Positions 1-20,064 of a DNA stretch of 64,000 nt are shown one piece after another (the stretch's first letter is position 1; every line of letters starts with the position of its first letter). The notes under the pieces are model-generated. The model had not been told where the DNA came from. It worked only from the letters and a program-made list of their open reading frames with translations, and searched no databases. A program made the position numbers and the translations under genes. Origin of the DNA: Symbiodinium natans (taxonomy: Eukaryota; Sar; Dinophyceae; Suessiales; Symbiodiniaceae); the NCBI GenBank assembly GCA_905221605.1, contig CAJNDS010001225.1, positions 1 to 64,000 on the forward strand, written 5' to 3'.

Positions 1-40
1 CCCCCCCCCCCCCCCTCCCCCGCCCAAAAAAAAAAAATAG
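1..40 (+). repeat. Poly(C) followed by poly(A)
   Basis: A C-rich homopolymer run joins directly to a run of A. The same C-then-A junction recurs at 16560-16602, 18186-18220 and 36950-36978. Confidence 0.8.
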
Positions 41-59
41 AAATTTGGGGTTTGCGGTT

Positions 60-984
60 TGGGGGTTAGGGTTTAGGGCTATATTTCCCTGATAAGGAAG
101 AATGCTTTTAGTTTTATGGGGGGGGGGTTCTGAAGCAACTCGTGGCAAAGGTGGCAGGGTGCAGATCTTCGCGCACCGCGGGTTTTAGGGCTTAGGTTTT
201 TTTCAGGTTTAGGGTTTAGGGTTTAGGGTTTAGGGTTTAGGGTTTAGGGTTTAGGGTTTAGGGTTTAGGTCCACTCCACTCAACGCCTCGCCGTCCGGAC
301 GCCTGACGAAGGCCCAAACATCATGTACCCGAAGGTAAGCGTAAATCCAAGCGACCACTCCTGCAACTTCAGCCTAAACAATAAACCATAAACCGCAAAC
401 CCTAAATACCTAAACCCTGAACCCTAAACCCTCCCAAGCAACGAACATGGTTAGCGAGACTCGTGCGAGATCGGACGAACATGCTGTCACAAAACTTTTC
501 CATTCGCAACCTCGAAGCTTCACAGATGTGTAGCCGAAAAAAACGCAAGGAGAAACGCACTAGGGAGTTGGGAAGCTGTACCAAGCTCTCGTTGAATTTT
601 AAGCCGAAGGTGGGGGAGGGGGGGGAGGGGGGGGGAGGGGGGGGGGGAGGGGGGGGAGGGGGGGGGGGAGGGGGGGAGGGGGGAGGGGGTGTAGGGAAAG
701 AGGAGTGGTTTGTCCAGCCAGCTGTGAAGGATTCCAGGATGTCTTATCATCATAACATAGGGAATGGTAGGTTGAGGGTTCAGGGCTTAGGGTTTTGGAA
801 ACGCTGTCAAGCCACTCGCCCCGAAAAGAGTAGTCATTGCTCAGGGTGGGGAAGTACAGATGTAAAGTTGTGTAAACCTGAAGCCCTAAACCCTAAACCC
901 TAAACCCTAAACCCTGAACCCTGAACCCTAAACCCTAAGCCCTAAACCCTAAACCCTAAACCCTCCCCAAATCCCAAAAAAGAC
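60..984. other. Repeat-rich left edge, PACRG intron or 3' region
   Basis: It holds a (TTTAGGG)9 array near 208-268, a C-strand array at 880-962 and a G-rich low-complexity run at 610-690. On the plus strand 269-342 reads TTTAG|GTCC...CCGAAG|GTAAGC, open with a GT donor; the minus strand is also open there. PACRG's missing C-terminal motifs were not found here. Confidence 0.55.
208..268 (+). repeat. (TTTAGGG)n interstitial telomeric array
   Basis: Nine near-perfect G-strand heptamers. Confidence 0.95.
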
Positions 985-11075
<10,091 letters not shown>

Positions 11076-11840
11076 AAAGGGTTTGGGGTTTTAGGGTTTT
11101 AGGGTTTAGGGTTTTAGGGCTTTAAGGTTTTAGGGCTCTAGGGTTTTAGGGTTTTAGGGTTTTAAGGTTCACAGCTTCTGAACACCAAAAAAGCCGGAGG
11201 TGGGGGAGTGGGGGGTGGAGGAGGGGCGAGGGGAGGGGAGGGGCCACACCCTTAGCACCCACAACTTGGCCCAGGGTTTTAGGACACAGTAGCCCAAGCA
11301 ACAATGAATCATACAGGGCATCCTCCCTTTATTGCAGCCGACAGGCTCACGGCACCACCAGTGCCCGTGCCCTTCTTCAAGGGCTTGGGAAGTGTCTGGC
11401 AGAGGTGGACTACGCTGGACCCGGGCTTTCTCAAAGGCGTACCCTGAACCCTGAACCCTAAACCGCCCTAAACCCTTATAAACCCTAAACCCTAAGCCCT
11501 AAGCCCTAAAACCCTAAGCCCTGAACCCTAAAGCAACGTTTGAATCTGAGAACTGAAAGGGGACTGCAAAGGAAGTACCTGGAGGGTTTTTGCATATTGA
11601 AATGTCAAGAACCTTTGGGCCCAGAAAGGGTATTAGGGTTTGGCATGTCAAGGCCCAGGGATTTGGGAGGTGCAGTTTGCATGTTATTCTTGGATGGGGG
11701 GGCGGGGGGAAATTGAACCCCCAAAAAAGCCAAAAGGGCACCACTGAGCTACCAAGGACACAGCGCGCAGGAGCCTCAGACACTCCCTAAACCCTAAACC
11801 CCAAACCCTAAAACCCAAAACGCTTTTTCTGGCGACTCTC
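11076..11840. other. Intergenic region between the FGD-repeat gene and PACRG
   Basis: It has TTTTAGGG-type octamers at 11090-11170, a G-rich run at 11196-11245 and CCCTAAA/CCCTAAG units at 11440-11530. No supported exon. If PACRG is expressed singly, its trans-splice acceptor should lie here. Confidence 0.5.
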
Positions 11841-14434
11841 TCAGCTCTTCGCTCGATCGCCTTCGTCATCTTCGCCATCTCGACCTCGAACCTTGGAAAT
11901 CAGGCTCCGAGTGATGTCGCCAAACTCGTAGTCCTCCTTCCCCGTTATCTGCTTCGCAGTCGAGCTCGCCGCGTCCGAGATCTTCTCCGCGGCAGCTTTG
12001 GTGATGTCTCCAAACTTGTAGCTGTCCTTAGCTTTGGAGTAGACCCTGGAAAAAAGTATATACTTTTTAGGTATAGTTAGCTATAATTGGAGCCCAAGAC
12101 CAAAAACATATTAAAGAATAGTACTCCAAGACCCAGTGTCCTTCCCTGTGAATTTGGAGACAGTGGCTTTCGTGAGGTCACCGAACTCATAGTCCTCTCT
12201 GCCAGTGCTACTGCTACTGTATCAGTTTTGGCTGCTCATCTCATTCGTACTCTTGCTTATGCCCTAAACCCTAAACCCTAAACCCTAAACCCTAAACCCT
12301 AAACCCTAAACCCTAAACCCTAAGCTCCTCTTTGCCAGTGTAAGAGCTGATGCCGGATTTCAGGCCGGATGCGAACTTCGTCATGGCCGCTTTCGTGACG
12401 TCTCCAAACTTGTAGTCCTTCTTTCCAGTGAAGTCCTGTACATGCCCAGGGTTTAGGGTTTAGGGTTTAGGGTTTAGGGCTTAGGGCTAGGGAAACTATA
12501 CATGCTAGCCTCTTGAAGATTAACAAAGGGCTTGTGCCCTGTAAGCGATCCCTCAGAACCTCAATAAACAGCTACTTTAAACATTCCCTTGAGTTTTTAA
12601 TAAACAGAAATACCCAACCACTTCCACAGGGGGGCTATAGTAAGGCTACAGAAAAGCATTTCCCCCTTATACTAACAGTCCCTATCTTAGGGACTCTAAC
12701 AGGGGCGACTATTCCCTGTTCAGGACTGTTAGGTTAAGGGGGGAAACATCCCAAGATGACCCTAAACCCTAAACCCTAAACCCTAAACCCTAAACCCCAA
12801 ACCCTAAACCCTAAACCCTAAACCGTCCTTGACTCCGTTGCTGGCTGCCTCCATAGCATCCTGCACCAGCCTGGCGGCGGTCTCCGCGTCCCGGGCTGCC
12901 ATCAGCTCGACACCTTTGGGCTTTTTTTTTCGGTAGGGTTTAGGGTTTAGGGTTTAGGGTTTAGGGTTTAGGGTTTAGGGTTTAGGGTTTAGGGTTTAGG
13001 GTTTAGGGTTTAGGGTTTAGGGTTCAGGGGTTTAGGGTTCAGGGGTTTAGGGGTTTAGGGGTTTAGGGGTTAGGGTTTTTTTCGGTAACATGAGAATACG
13101 GTAGGGCCCTTCATCACTCGGTTATTCTAGTAACGTCGTAGAATCAGAAAAGGGGTCATAAGGGAATACGACTAGCAATGATTCCGAAACCTTCAACCCT
13201 GCACGCTCAGGAGTCCCAGACACCCACAACCACGGAGACCACCAGCCTCACCAAGCGAAGGCCCCAGCGCCTGCGCGCCTGTAGCAGCGCGCCTCGGAGG
13301 CGCTGGACGAGCCCTCTCTTCTGCCTTGGGGTTCGGGTTTCGGGTTTAGGGTTTAGGGTTTAGGGCTTAGGGTTTAGGGTTTCGGGTTTAGGGTTAGGGT
13401 TCAAAAACAGGCCCCGGCCTGAAGTGAACCCAAAGAGCTGTGCATGAATTAGGCCTTGCTGGAGTCACTGAATTTTGCTGCAAGTTCATTTGCTCCCAAA
13501 AAAGAACTTTGTTTCAGCGACGCCTGGAACATAAGTATAGACATTTGCTATTATGGCTTGTAGGCGTATATAATCAGAAAAAAAACAGTTGTTCAACCAG
13601 AAATGCACCAAGAACACCCCAAAACAACCCCAAAGCCTGAATCCAGAAACCCTAAAATCGTAAAACCCTAAAAGCCCTAAAAACCCTAAACATCCTAAAC
13701 CACTAAAAACCTGAAAACCCTAGAAACCCTAAAAAAAAAACCCTAAAAACACCGCTTCAAACAGACATACGACCCGAAACGCTTCTCAAAACCCTAAAAC
13801 CCTAAAACCCTAAAACCCTAAAACCCTAAAACCCTAAAACCCTAAAAACCTAAAACCCTAAAACCCTAAAACCCTAAAACCCTAAAACCCTAAAACCCTA
13901 AAACCCTAAACCCCTAAACCCCTAAACCCCCAAACCCCTAAACCCCTAAACCCCTAAACCCCTAAACCCCTAAACCCCAGAAACCCCTAAACCCTAAACC
14001 CCTAAACCCTAAACCCTAAACCCTAAACCCTAAATCCCAAAAGCTTTTCCCATCTCTTTGCTCTCGGGCTTCGTGTCACGCGGGACTTTGGGGAGTGCGG
14101 CCCCTGCAAGCCAGGCCAGGGATGGCCTCTTCCTTAAGGTAGCCCGGGAAGCATACTCCAAGAAGAGTTTAGGGTTTAGGGTTTAGGGTTTAGGGTTTGG
14201 GGTTTAGGGTTACTTGAATAAGTAGGGAACCTTGAGCCACTTTTATAAGGGAACCCTTTGAACACACACAAAAAACAAGGGCAAAAACAGGGTACCCTGC
14301 TGGTCTACCGAGCCTCGGGCCTGGATAGTGGGCTCCCCGAAGCCCCTGGCGGCCGTCGACGAGCCTCGGGGCGGGCGGGGCGCAGCGCTGGTGAAGCGCG
14401 AGCTGCGGCAGCATCGTCCCATGTGCGGGCTGTC
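11841..14434 (-). CDS. Protein with repeated TGKxDYxFGDxTK motifs; 3' end complete, start unresolved
   Basis: Exons in transcript order: 14434-14321 (tentative), 14132-14057, 13324-13252, 12913-12828, 12435-12328, 12194-12141, 12026-11841 with stop TGA at 11841. The last four are strong: they join in phase and give four copies of a repeat of roughly 18-45 residues around TGKKDYKFGDVTKAA, TGKEDYEFGDLTKAT, KDSYKFGDITKAAAEK and TGKEDYEFGDITRSL. Before them comes an alanine-rich helical segment (AARDAETAARLVQDAMEAA), and the protein ends in an acidic/basic tail. I do not recognise the family and assign no function. All three introns between the last four exons have GA donors: AAG|GACGG, GAG|GAGCT, AAG|GACAC. 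Two of them carry telomeric arrays starting 4-5 nt after the donor. The gene ends 766 bp before the PACRG gene on the same strand. More 5' exons probably lie between 14.4 and 20 kb. Confidence 0.68.
12036..12110 (+). repeat. Dispersed repeat shared with 8014-8096, inside an intron
   Basis: Contains GGAGTAGACCCTGGAAAAAA. It makes up most of the 114-nt intron 12027-12140, one of the two reconstructed introns lacking a telomeric array. Confidence 0.65.
12262..12323 (-). repeat. (CCCTAAA)n array filling a 133-nt intron
   Basis: The array begins 5 nt after the GA donor (GAG|GAGCT) in the transcript and fills about half of intron 12195-12327. Confidence 0.95.
12655..12754. mobile_element. MITE-like element, family A
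   Basis: CCCCCTTATACTAACAGTCC at the left and GGACTGTTAGGTTAAGGGGG plus AAACATCCCAAG at the right, inside an intron of the FGD-repeat gene. Confidence 0.9.
12764..12823 (-). repeat. (CCCTAAA)n array beside exon 12913-12828
   Basis: Starts 4-5 nt past the GA donor AAG|GACGG. Confidence 0.95.
12937..13075 (+). repeat. (TTTAGGG)n array with TTCAGGGG and TTTAGGGG tail
   Basis: About twelve perfect heptamers, then octamer variants. Forms the acceptor-side arm for exon 12913-12828. Confidence 0.95.
13085..13187. mobile_element. MITE-like element, family E (GGGAATAC...ATTCCGA)
   Basis: Contains CATAAGGGAATACGACTAGC and AATGATTCCG, shared with copies near 55.6, 58.3 and 60.7 kb; its left part is inverted-repeat-like. 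Confidence 0.6.
13795..14033 (-). repeat. Stacked variant arrays: CCCTAAAA, then CCCCTAAA, then CCCTAAA
   Basis: About fourteen CCCTAAAA octamers, about nine CCCCTAAA octamers, then canonical heptamers, each block internally homogeneous. Confidence 0.95.
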
Positions 14435-14467
14435 CTCTGGCTCCCTTTCTTGGGGGGTGGTCCGTAT

Positions 14468-14572
14468 ATGGGATGTTCCCCCCCTAGTACTAGCAGTGCT
14501 AAATGGGGAGTAGAATAGGGGTACTAGAATCCCTCTTAATTAAGCACTGTCAGTACAAGGGGAACCATCCAA
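14468..14572. mobile_element. MITE-like element, family A
   Basis: GGGATGTTCCCCCCCTAGTA at the left, GTACAAGGGGAACCATCC at the right. Confidence 0.8.
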
Positions 14573-14574
14573 AG

Positions 14575-15080
14575 TGGTCCTTCTTTTGACGAGTTCTATG
14601 GGTATGCCAAGAAAGGTTGCCGAAAAGAGGAGTTTCGACTTGAACAGGCCCCCATGTGTCTAAGACTATCTCTGCCTCGCTTGCGTAACGCCCACACCTA
14701 GAGCCACCCGTTTGCCGAGCCCTTGTATCTTTCAAATTGGTGTGCTTGCAACATCCGAGCCAACAGTGGAAGCTGCGCCAGAATTCACCGAAATAGCGTC
14801 TGCGCAGGAGAGCAAGGCGCACGCTTCTTTGGGTGACAAGCTTTTGTCAGAATTGGGGCCGTGCAGATGCCACGTAGCTAAGCTATATAGCGACCAGATG
14901 CCTCTGAACCCTAAACCCTAAACCCGCTGAAGCCCTAACCCTAAACTTCCCTGGTCGAAACATAAACCCCAAACCCTAAACCCTGAACCCCGAAAAAGAT
15001 GCCAATCAAGCTTACACTTTCCCCTAACAACCCGCAAACCCTAGAAGCCCTGTTAGCCCCAAACCCAGAAAGATTCGAAG
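14575..15080. other. Unresolved stretch with an open plus-strand frame
   Basis: Plus frame 14712-14920 (for example VLATSEPTVEAAPEFTEIAS) and an overlapping minus frame are both open. I cannot choose between them or place either in a gene. Confidence 0.3.
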
Positions 15081-15154
15081 CACCCTAAACCCTAAACCCT
15101 AAACCCTAAACCCTAAACCCTAAACCCTAAACCCTAAACCCTAAACCCTAAACA

Positions 15155-15240
15155 TCACAGGCATGCCTTTGCATGGAGACCCAACGCCGGTGTTGAGGCC
15201 GACGTCAAGACGGACCTCACCGACTTTGGGTCCCAAAATT
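15155..15240 (-). CDS. Exon-like segment, possible 5' exon of the FGD-repeat gene
   Basis: The minus strand reads GTGAG|GTCCGTC with frame VRLDVGLNTGVGSPCKGMPV. It may end AT|GTTTAGGG, where the telomeric array itself would supply a GT donor. It has CCCTAAA on the low side and TTTAGGG on the high side like the proven exons. Function unknown. Confidence 0.45.
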
Positions 15241-15242
15241 CT

Positions 15243-15338
15243 GGGGTTTAGGGTTTAGGGTTTAGGGTTTAGGGTTTAGGGTTTAGGGTTTAGGGTTTAG
15301 GGTTTAGGGTTTAGGGTTTAGGGTTTAGGGTTTAGGGT
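15243..15338 (+). repeat. (TTTAGGG)13 array
   Basis: Perfect heptamers immediately next to the exon-like segment 15240-15155. Confidence 0.95.
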
Positions 15339-15399
15339 TTTTGTTGTAAGGGGTTAAACAACTAGGGTTTGGGGTTGAGGGATCTGAAGGTTTGGGAAG

Positions 15400-16120
15400 T
15401 TTATGGGTTTTGGCTCAGGGTTTAGGGTTTGCACATCGCGAGAAGGCCCAATGCGGGAGTTTAGGGCGTTGCAGGGAGTACTTTCACCCTACTACCCCCT
15501 CTATTCTACGCAACCCCCCCCCCCCCGCCCCCAGGTTCCCCCCATAAGTAGAGGTAGGAGGGAATCCCATGATCCTTGGTTCTCAACGTAGCCACAAGGT
15601 AGCCTTAAGCATCTACTACATACGTGGACCTCGAGGGTGCGCTTGGGACGTGCGCGTTTGTTGCAAGCCGAAACGCAAAGCTAAACCCTACAGAAGCGCC
15701 TTGCTTTCTGGTGCGGCAGGGCTGGCCCAAAGTGGACAAAACCCAAACTGTGCAATCTCAAGGCATGCCAAACAACCCTAAACTTTACCTAAACCTTCGG
15801 AGTGGCCACGTCTTCAAGATTTGCGGCGCTCGAATAATTTAGAGAAAAGCCGACACCAATACTATTGCTGTGGAAAGGCACGGGCAGTGGCTACAGCGAG
15901 GAGTGGGATACACGCGCCCTGAACCTCCAAGCAAGGTGCGGCCTAAACCCTAAAACCCCAGATCCCAGACCCTGAACCCTCTATACCCTGTACACCTTAT
16001 AAACCCTATAAACCCTAAAAACCCTAAAAACCCTAAACACCCTAAACACCCTAAACACCCCAAACACCCTAAACACACTAAAAACCCTAAACACCCTAAA
16101 CCCTAAACCCTAAACCCTCA
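15400..16120. other. Unresolved stretch, no confident gene
   Basis: Overlapping plus-strand frames (15569-15842) lack family resemblance. At 15955-16130 a ladder of variant units (CCCTAAAAA, CCCTAAACA) leads into canonical repeats. Confidence 0.35.
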
Positions 16121-16129
16121 ACCCTAAAC

Positions 16130-16192
16130 CCTCCCTGAGCTGAGAAGGCGGCGTGCCCAGCAATCCGAGCTTCGAATGACGCACGCAGTCCT
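16130..16192 (-). CDS. Short exon-like segment, unknown
   Basis: CCCAG|GACTGCGTG on the minus strand, frame DCVRHSKLGLLGTPPSQLR, ending CTCAG|GG. Capped by inverted telomeric arrays. Gene assignment unclear. Confidence 0.35.
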
Positions 16193-16338
16193 GGGATGGT
16201 AAAGCAGCACACCCCCTACGTCTATAAGGGTCCAGGTACCTATGTAGGGTTTAGGGTTTAGGGTTTAGGGTTTAGGGTTTAGGGTTTAGGGTTTAGGGTT
16301 TAGGGTTTAGGGTTTAGGGTTCAAGGTTTCGAGTTTAG

Positions 16339-16412
16339 TGAATATACTTGGGCCTTAACGAGGTTCCCAGATAGTAGCTTTAGGGCCCAAGAGATGTACA
16401 TGGACCCCTTGA
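16339..16412. mobile_element. MITE-like element, family C, partial
   Basis: Contains ATACTTGGGCCTTAACG and CTTTAGGGCCCAAG and ends TGTACATGGACCCC, like the full copies at 25626 and 26639. Confidence 0.7.
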
Positions 16413-16479
16413 GGGGCTATAGGGCTTGCAGTTTAGGGCAGAACTCAAATACTTTAAAGCCTGCAGGTCTCAATGCTAC

Positions 16480-16567
16480 CTAGGTTGCCCAGTAACCTGG
16501 GGATTAAATGGGGTGCCTTTTCTTGCTCACAGGGCTTTATAGAGGGAACCAACCCCCACCCCCCCTC

Positions 16568-16598
<31 letters not shown>

Positions 16599-16630
16599 AA
16601 AGGGAATAAGGGCACTACTGGGCATCCTAG
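16480..16630. mobile_element. MITE-like element, family D, with poly(C)/poly(A) interior
   Basis: Starts CCTAGGTTGCCCAGTAACC and ends GGGCACTACTGGGCATCCTAG. The usual AACCCCCCAAAAAAGGG interior is expanded to a long C run joined to a long A run. Confidence 0.85.
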
Positions 16631-16720
16631 CTAGACGCAAGCCTAAATCCCTTCAGCCGAACATCTTGGAGCCCAGAAACCCCACGACCTCAAGCGCAAA
16701 TTGAACCTTCAGGCTATACA

Positions 16721-16827
16721 GGTAGTTCTCGAAATTAGGTTCTCCTAGATCATTCAGAAAAAAATATATATCGGCACCTTCTACATGGACCCCGAAACAG
16801 AAAGAGAGCCTAATTCAGAGAACTACC
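16721..16827. mobile_element. MITE-like element with 26-bp inverted repeats
   Basis: GGTAGTTCTCGAAATTAGG at the left is mirrored by CCTAATTCAGAGAACTACC at the right (about 22 of 26 matching), around a TATATA interior. Single copy in this window. Confidence 0.85.
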
Positions 16828-17079
16828 CATAAGAGTTTCCAAATGTAAGGGTACTTTGTTGGGATCCTCCTTCTAAGGGGGGGTCGAAGGGGTTTGGGAT
16901 CCTAGTATGGGAGGTTTGTATTATTAGGGGATCCCGTATTCTCGCAAGCTCCCATATTTGACGGCAGGTCACAGCTAAGCATAGGACCCTAAGTTGTCGT
17001 GAGTCTTTGCTCCGCGCTCCCTCCTTTGAGACTGCGGGTGCTTCCTCAAGGTCATGTGCCTTTTAAGTACATACACTAG

Positions 17080-17111
17080 GGCCGGTATATACTATATCGG
17101 TACATGGACCC
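17080..17111. mobile_element. Family C fragment
   Basis: GGTATATACTATATCGGTAC followed by ATGGACCCCT, the right end of family C only. Confidence 0.5.
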
Positions 17112-17112
17112 C

Positions 17113-17178
17113 TAGGGTTTAGGGTTTAGGGTTTAGGGTTTAGGGTTTAGGGTTTAGGGTTTAGGGTTTAGGGTTTAG
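17113..17178 (+). repeat. (TTTAGGG)9 array
   Basis: Perfect array abutting the family C fragment. Confidence 0.95.
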
Positions 17179-17384
17179 ACAACATTTGCAGGTTTCCAGG
17201 CTTGGCAGGGGCTTGGAGGCTTGTGGTGTGCAACTTCCGGAAAGTAGGGTATGGGGTGTGAAGCTTTGGGCTGTTAGGCAGCTAAGGTTTGTACTAAACC
17301 CTGAACCCTAAACCTTAAATCCTAAACCCTAAACCCTAGACCCAAAGCCTCAAACAAGGCAAAACGAAAAAAAAAACACAGAAA

Positions 17385-17462
17385 ACAAGTGCTCTGATGC
17401 ATGGGCATTCGAGGATCGGATGGGAAGGCCCCAAACGGCGACTCTTTGCTCCTCGCAGCTCT
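17385..17462 (-). CDS. Exon-like segment, unknown
   Basis: Minus frame reads SCEEQRVAVWGLPIRSSNAH with G/C-rich third positions. No family recognised. Confidence 0.3.
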
Positions 17463-17599
17463 CTACTCTCTCCCTAAGACCCTTAAGATTAACCAAACCC
17501 TAAACCCTAAACAATAAACCCTATAAACCTAAACCCACACTTATCACTAAACCCGAAAATGCCAGCGTTATTTTCGCTACCCTGGCCCTGCAAAGCCCA

Positions 17600-18180
17600 A
17601 GTTAAACCCAAGAAGGAAAAACATGGACCCTCATTGCTTTTTTGACGACCAAAGCAAGCAGGGGGGTTCTAGCTTCAAGAAACCTTAACCCGGAAACCCT
17701 CACCATTCTTAATAAACTTGCACCCCTACATGCTTTATAGGTACCCAAATGACCACCCCAAAAAAAATCCTCAAACCATATACCCTTAAACCTAAATGCA
17801 GTGTTCATGGAACGCACCGAAAGACTTATATGTTCGTTCCTGTAAAACAATCATCCAGATTTGTTTCACATGTCAGAGTCCAGTGATTGTCCAGTTCTTG
17901 CCCAACACAAACGAGCACATAACACGCGACCATGTGTGTTTATACATCCATCTATATATATATGTCTATATACGTATATGTATATATGTGTATGTATAAC
18001 CCCGACCCTATAACCCTTACTCTCTGAACCTTGAACCCTACACCCTGTAAACCCTAAACCCTGTAAACCCTTAACTAAATAAACAAATAAATGTATATAT
18101 ATATAAACCCCCAATCACCCCTATACCCAAAACCGCTAAACCGCTATTCCCTAAACCCTAAACCCTAAACCCTAAACCCT
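17600..18180. other. AT-rich stretch, no supported gene
   Basis: TATATA/TGTATG microsatellite near 17945-18000 and scattered CCCTAAA units. Confidence 0.5.
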
Positions 18181-18229
18181 AAACCTCCCCCCCCCCCCCC
18201 AAAAAAAAAAAAAACAAAAAAAAGCCCTG

Positions 18230-18310
18230 GTAACGGGTCCTCCAAGGCCCTCGTGCCATGGTCGGCATCGGAGGCGAGGTCGACTTGCAACGCTGAGCTT
18301 GAGAATCTCA
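18230..18310 (-). CDS. Exon-like segment, unknown
   Basis: Minus frame LQVDLASDADHGTRALE could end at a GA donor (GAG|GACCC). Other frames are also open, so weak. Confidence 0.25.
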
Positions 18311-18552
18311 GGGCTTTTAGGCTTGAGGGTTTAATGGTAAAGGGTTCAGGGTTTCAGGCGCTTAGAACCCTAAACCCTAAACCCTAAACCCTAAACCCTT
18401 AACCCTAAACCCTAAACCCTCCAACTCTGAGCCCTAACAGTGATCAGGATGAACAAGGCTTCAAGGGCTGATGGGGGAGAAGCTGGTGTCAAGATGACTA
18501 GGGGGGCTGTAGCCTGGGGGCTTGGTGGGAGCGGGACACTACTGCAAGCAAC

Positions 18553-18571
18553 CTCGAGCCAAAATGCAAGC
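18553..18571 (-). other. Second candidate relic spliced leader
   Basis: The minus strand has CATTTTGGCTCGAG, one base from the last 14 of the dinoflagellate leader (CATTTTGGCTCAAG). The sequence downstream has no clear gene. Confidence 0.4.
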
Positions 18572-18589
18572 AGGGCGGCCTTTTTTACT

Positions 18590-18715
18590 TTTTTATTTCT
18601 GTACCAGTTGCTATTTTGAGAGGGGGGGGGGAGTCCTAATTTGAATGTTTTCAGATTTCTCTATTTCTGTACCATGTGTTATTTTGAGGGGGGGCGGGGT
18701 CCTAGTTGGAATGGT
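18590..18715 (+). repeat. Tandem duplication with G-run
   Basis: Two copies of a block of about 50 bp, each with TTTCTGTACCA, TTATTTTGAG or CTATTTTGAG, a G run and AGTCCTA or GGTCCTA. Confidence 0.75.
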
Positions 18716-19008
18716 ACTTTGGGCTGTTTGCGTTCACGCTATATACAGGCTAGAAGGGATGACATTGGAGTGATTTGGGCCCCTGAGTTATTCAAAGTAG
18801 GCGGCCATGCTATACCTCGTTCACTGGACGGGAAACAAGAGTCTGCAAGCTGTCCGTTGCACACTTAGCGAGTCAAGCACATGCATCTCAAATGAGAGGG
18901 GGGCCAGTCTGCAAACACGCAAGCTGTGCGGGCTTTCTGCTGAGGCCATGTATGCTGTTGCTTCGTCTATCAGCGTATCAGCCCTAAACCCTAAACCTCA
19001 AACCCCAG

Positions 19009-19152
19009 GGGCCTAAACCCTAAACCCTAAACCCTGAACCCTGAACCCTAAACCCTAAACCCTAAACCCTAAACCCTAAACCCTAAACCCTAAACCCTAA
19101 ACCCTAAACCCTAAACCCTAAACCCTAAACCCTAAACCCTAAACCCTAAACC
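19009..19152 (-). repeat. (CCCTAAA)n array, about 20 units
   Basis: One of the longest C-strand arrays in the window. Confidence 0.95.
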
Positions 19153-19960
19153 TAGGAAGTCCAGGCTGCACGGCTCCTTTTTCAATCGAAGCTGTGAGGG
19201 TTAGGACACCCATCACAGAAGCGGTGGGAAGGACTGCACATCGCGCCGGCGAGTGCAAAAGCCCCAGTGGCAAATAAAGCCAGCCAAGAACGAGGGCCCT
19301 GCCACTGCAACCAGAGCCGTGGCCAAAGCAGTTGCACCTCCATCGGCAAGGCCCTACAAACCCCAAAACCCTAAACCCTAAACCCGCAATCGGGGGGGGG
19401 GGGGGGGGGCTCCAGGCCTAAATCCTAAAACCTAAAACCTTAAAACACCAAGCTAAAACCCAATATCTTCAAACTCTACAGTAATTAGGGTATACTCCAT
19501 TCTCAGCTCGTAACCTGCCGTTCAACCGCCGAGAGTGTTCCAGGAGCCGGGGCAGGTTTTAGGGTTTGGAGACCGACCCGCATTTCGCCAAGACTCATGT
19601 GCCCAAGTGTTCAAGCACCTGCTGTTGTTTCAACCCGTCATAGCCTCAGGAAGCACCAAAAACCGTCAGACGTAGGGTCGCGTCCAAAAGTCATCGTGAT
19701 CGTCACAATCAACCCTGACAACCATGATACAAGAAGAAGAAGAAGAAGTTTTGGACGATAGCAATCGTCATAATACTAGTCAGTAGTCAAGTTCATACTC
19801 AAAAGATAGCAACAACAGATGCGAAAGTAATCGTCGACACCTGGGTGGTTTCCGAAATGAGGTGATCCCAATGTAGATCCCCAAATAGTAGGATTCCCTT
19901 ACAATTCTAACGATCCCATAAGGCATCATCCCCGACTTTCGGAACACCCCCCCCCCCCCC
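19153..19960. other. Unresolved stretch with a family F copy
   Basis: Frames at 19190-19360 are open on both strands. A poly(G) run lies at 19393-19409. At 19847-19945, in reverse, lies a relative of the element at 23700-23835. No gene assigned. Confidence 0.4.
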
Positions 19961-19963
19961 ACG

Positions 19964-20042
19964 GTTTAGGGTTTAGGGTTTAGGGTTTAGGGTTTAGGGT
20001 TTAGGGTTTAGGGTTTAGGGTTTAGGGTTTAGGGTTTAGGGT
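19964..20042 (+). repeat. (TTTAGGG)11 array
   Basis: Perfect heptamers after a poly(C) run. Confidence 0.95.
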
Positions 20043-20064
20043 TAAAAACCGCCTGCCTTCCAGA

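Noticed and set aside
463-903. 146-codon frame with poly-Gly
   Set aside because: Produced by a poly(G) tract and telomeric read-through.
14229-14240. Another leader relic (GTGGCTCAAG, minus strand)
   Set aside because: Only nine contiguous bases match and no retrogene follows.
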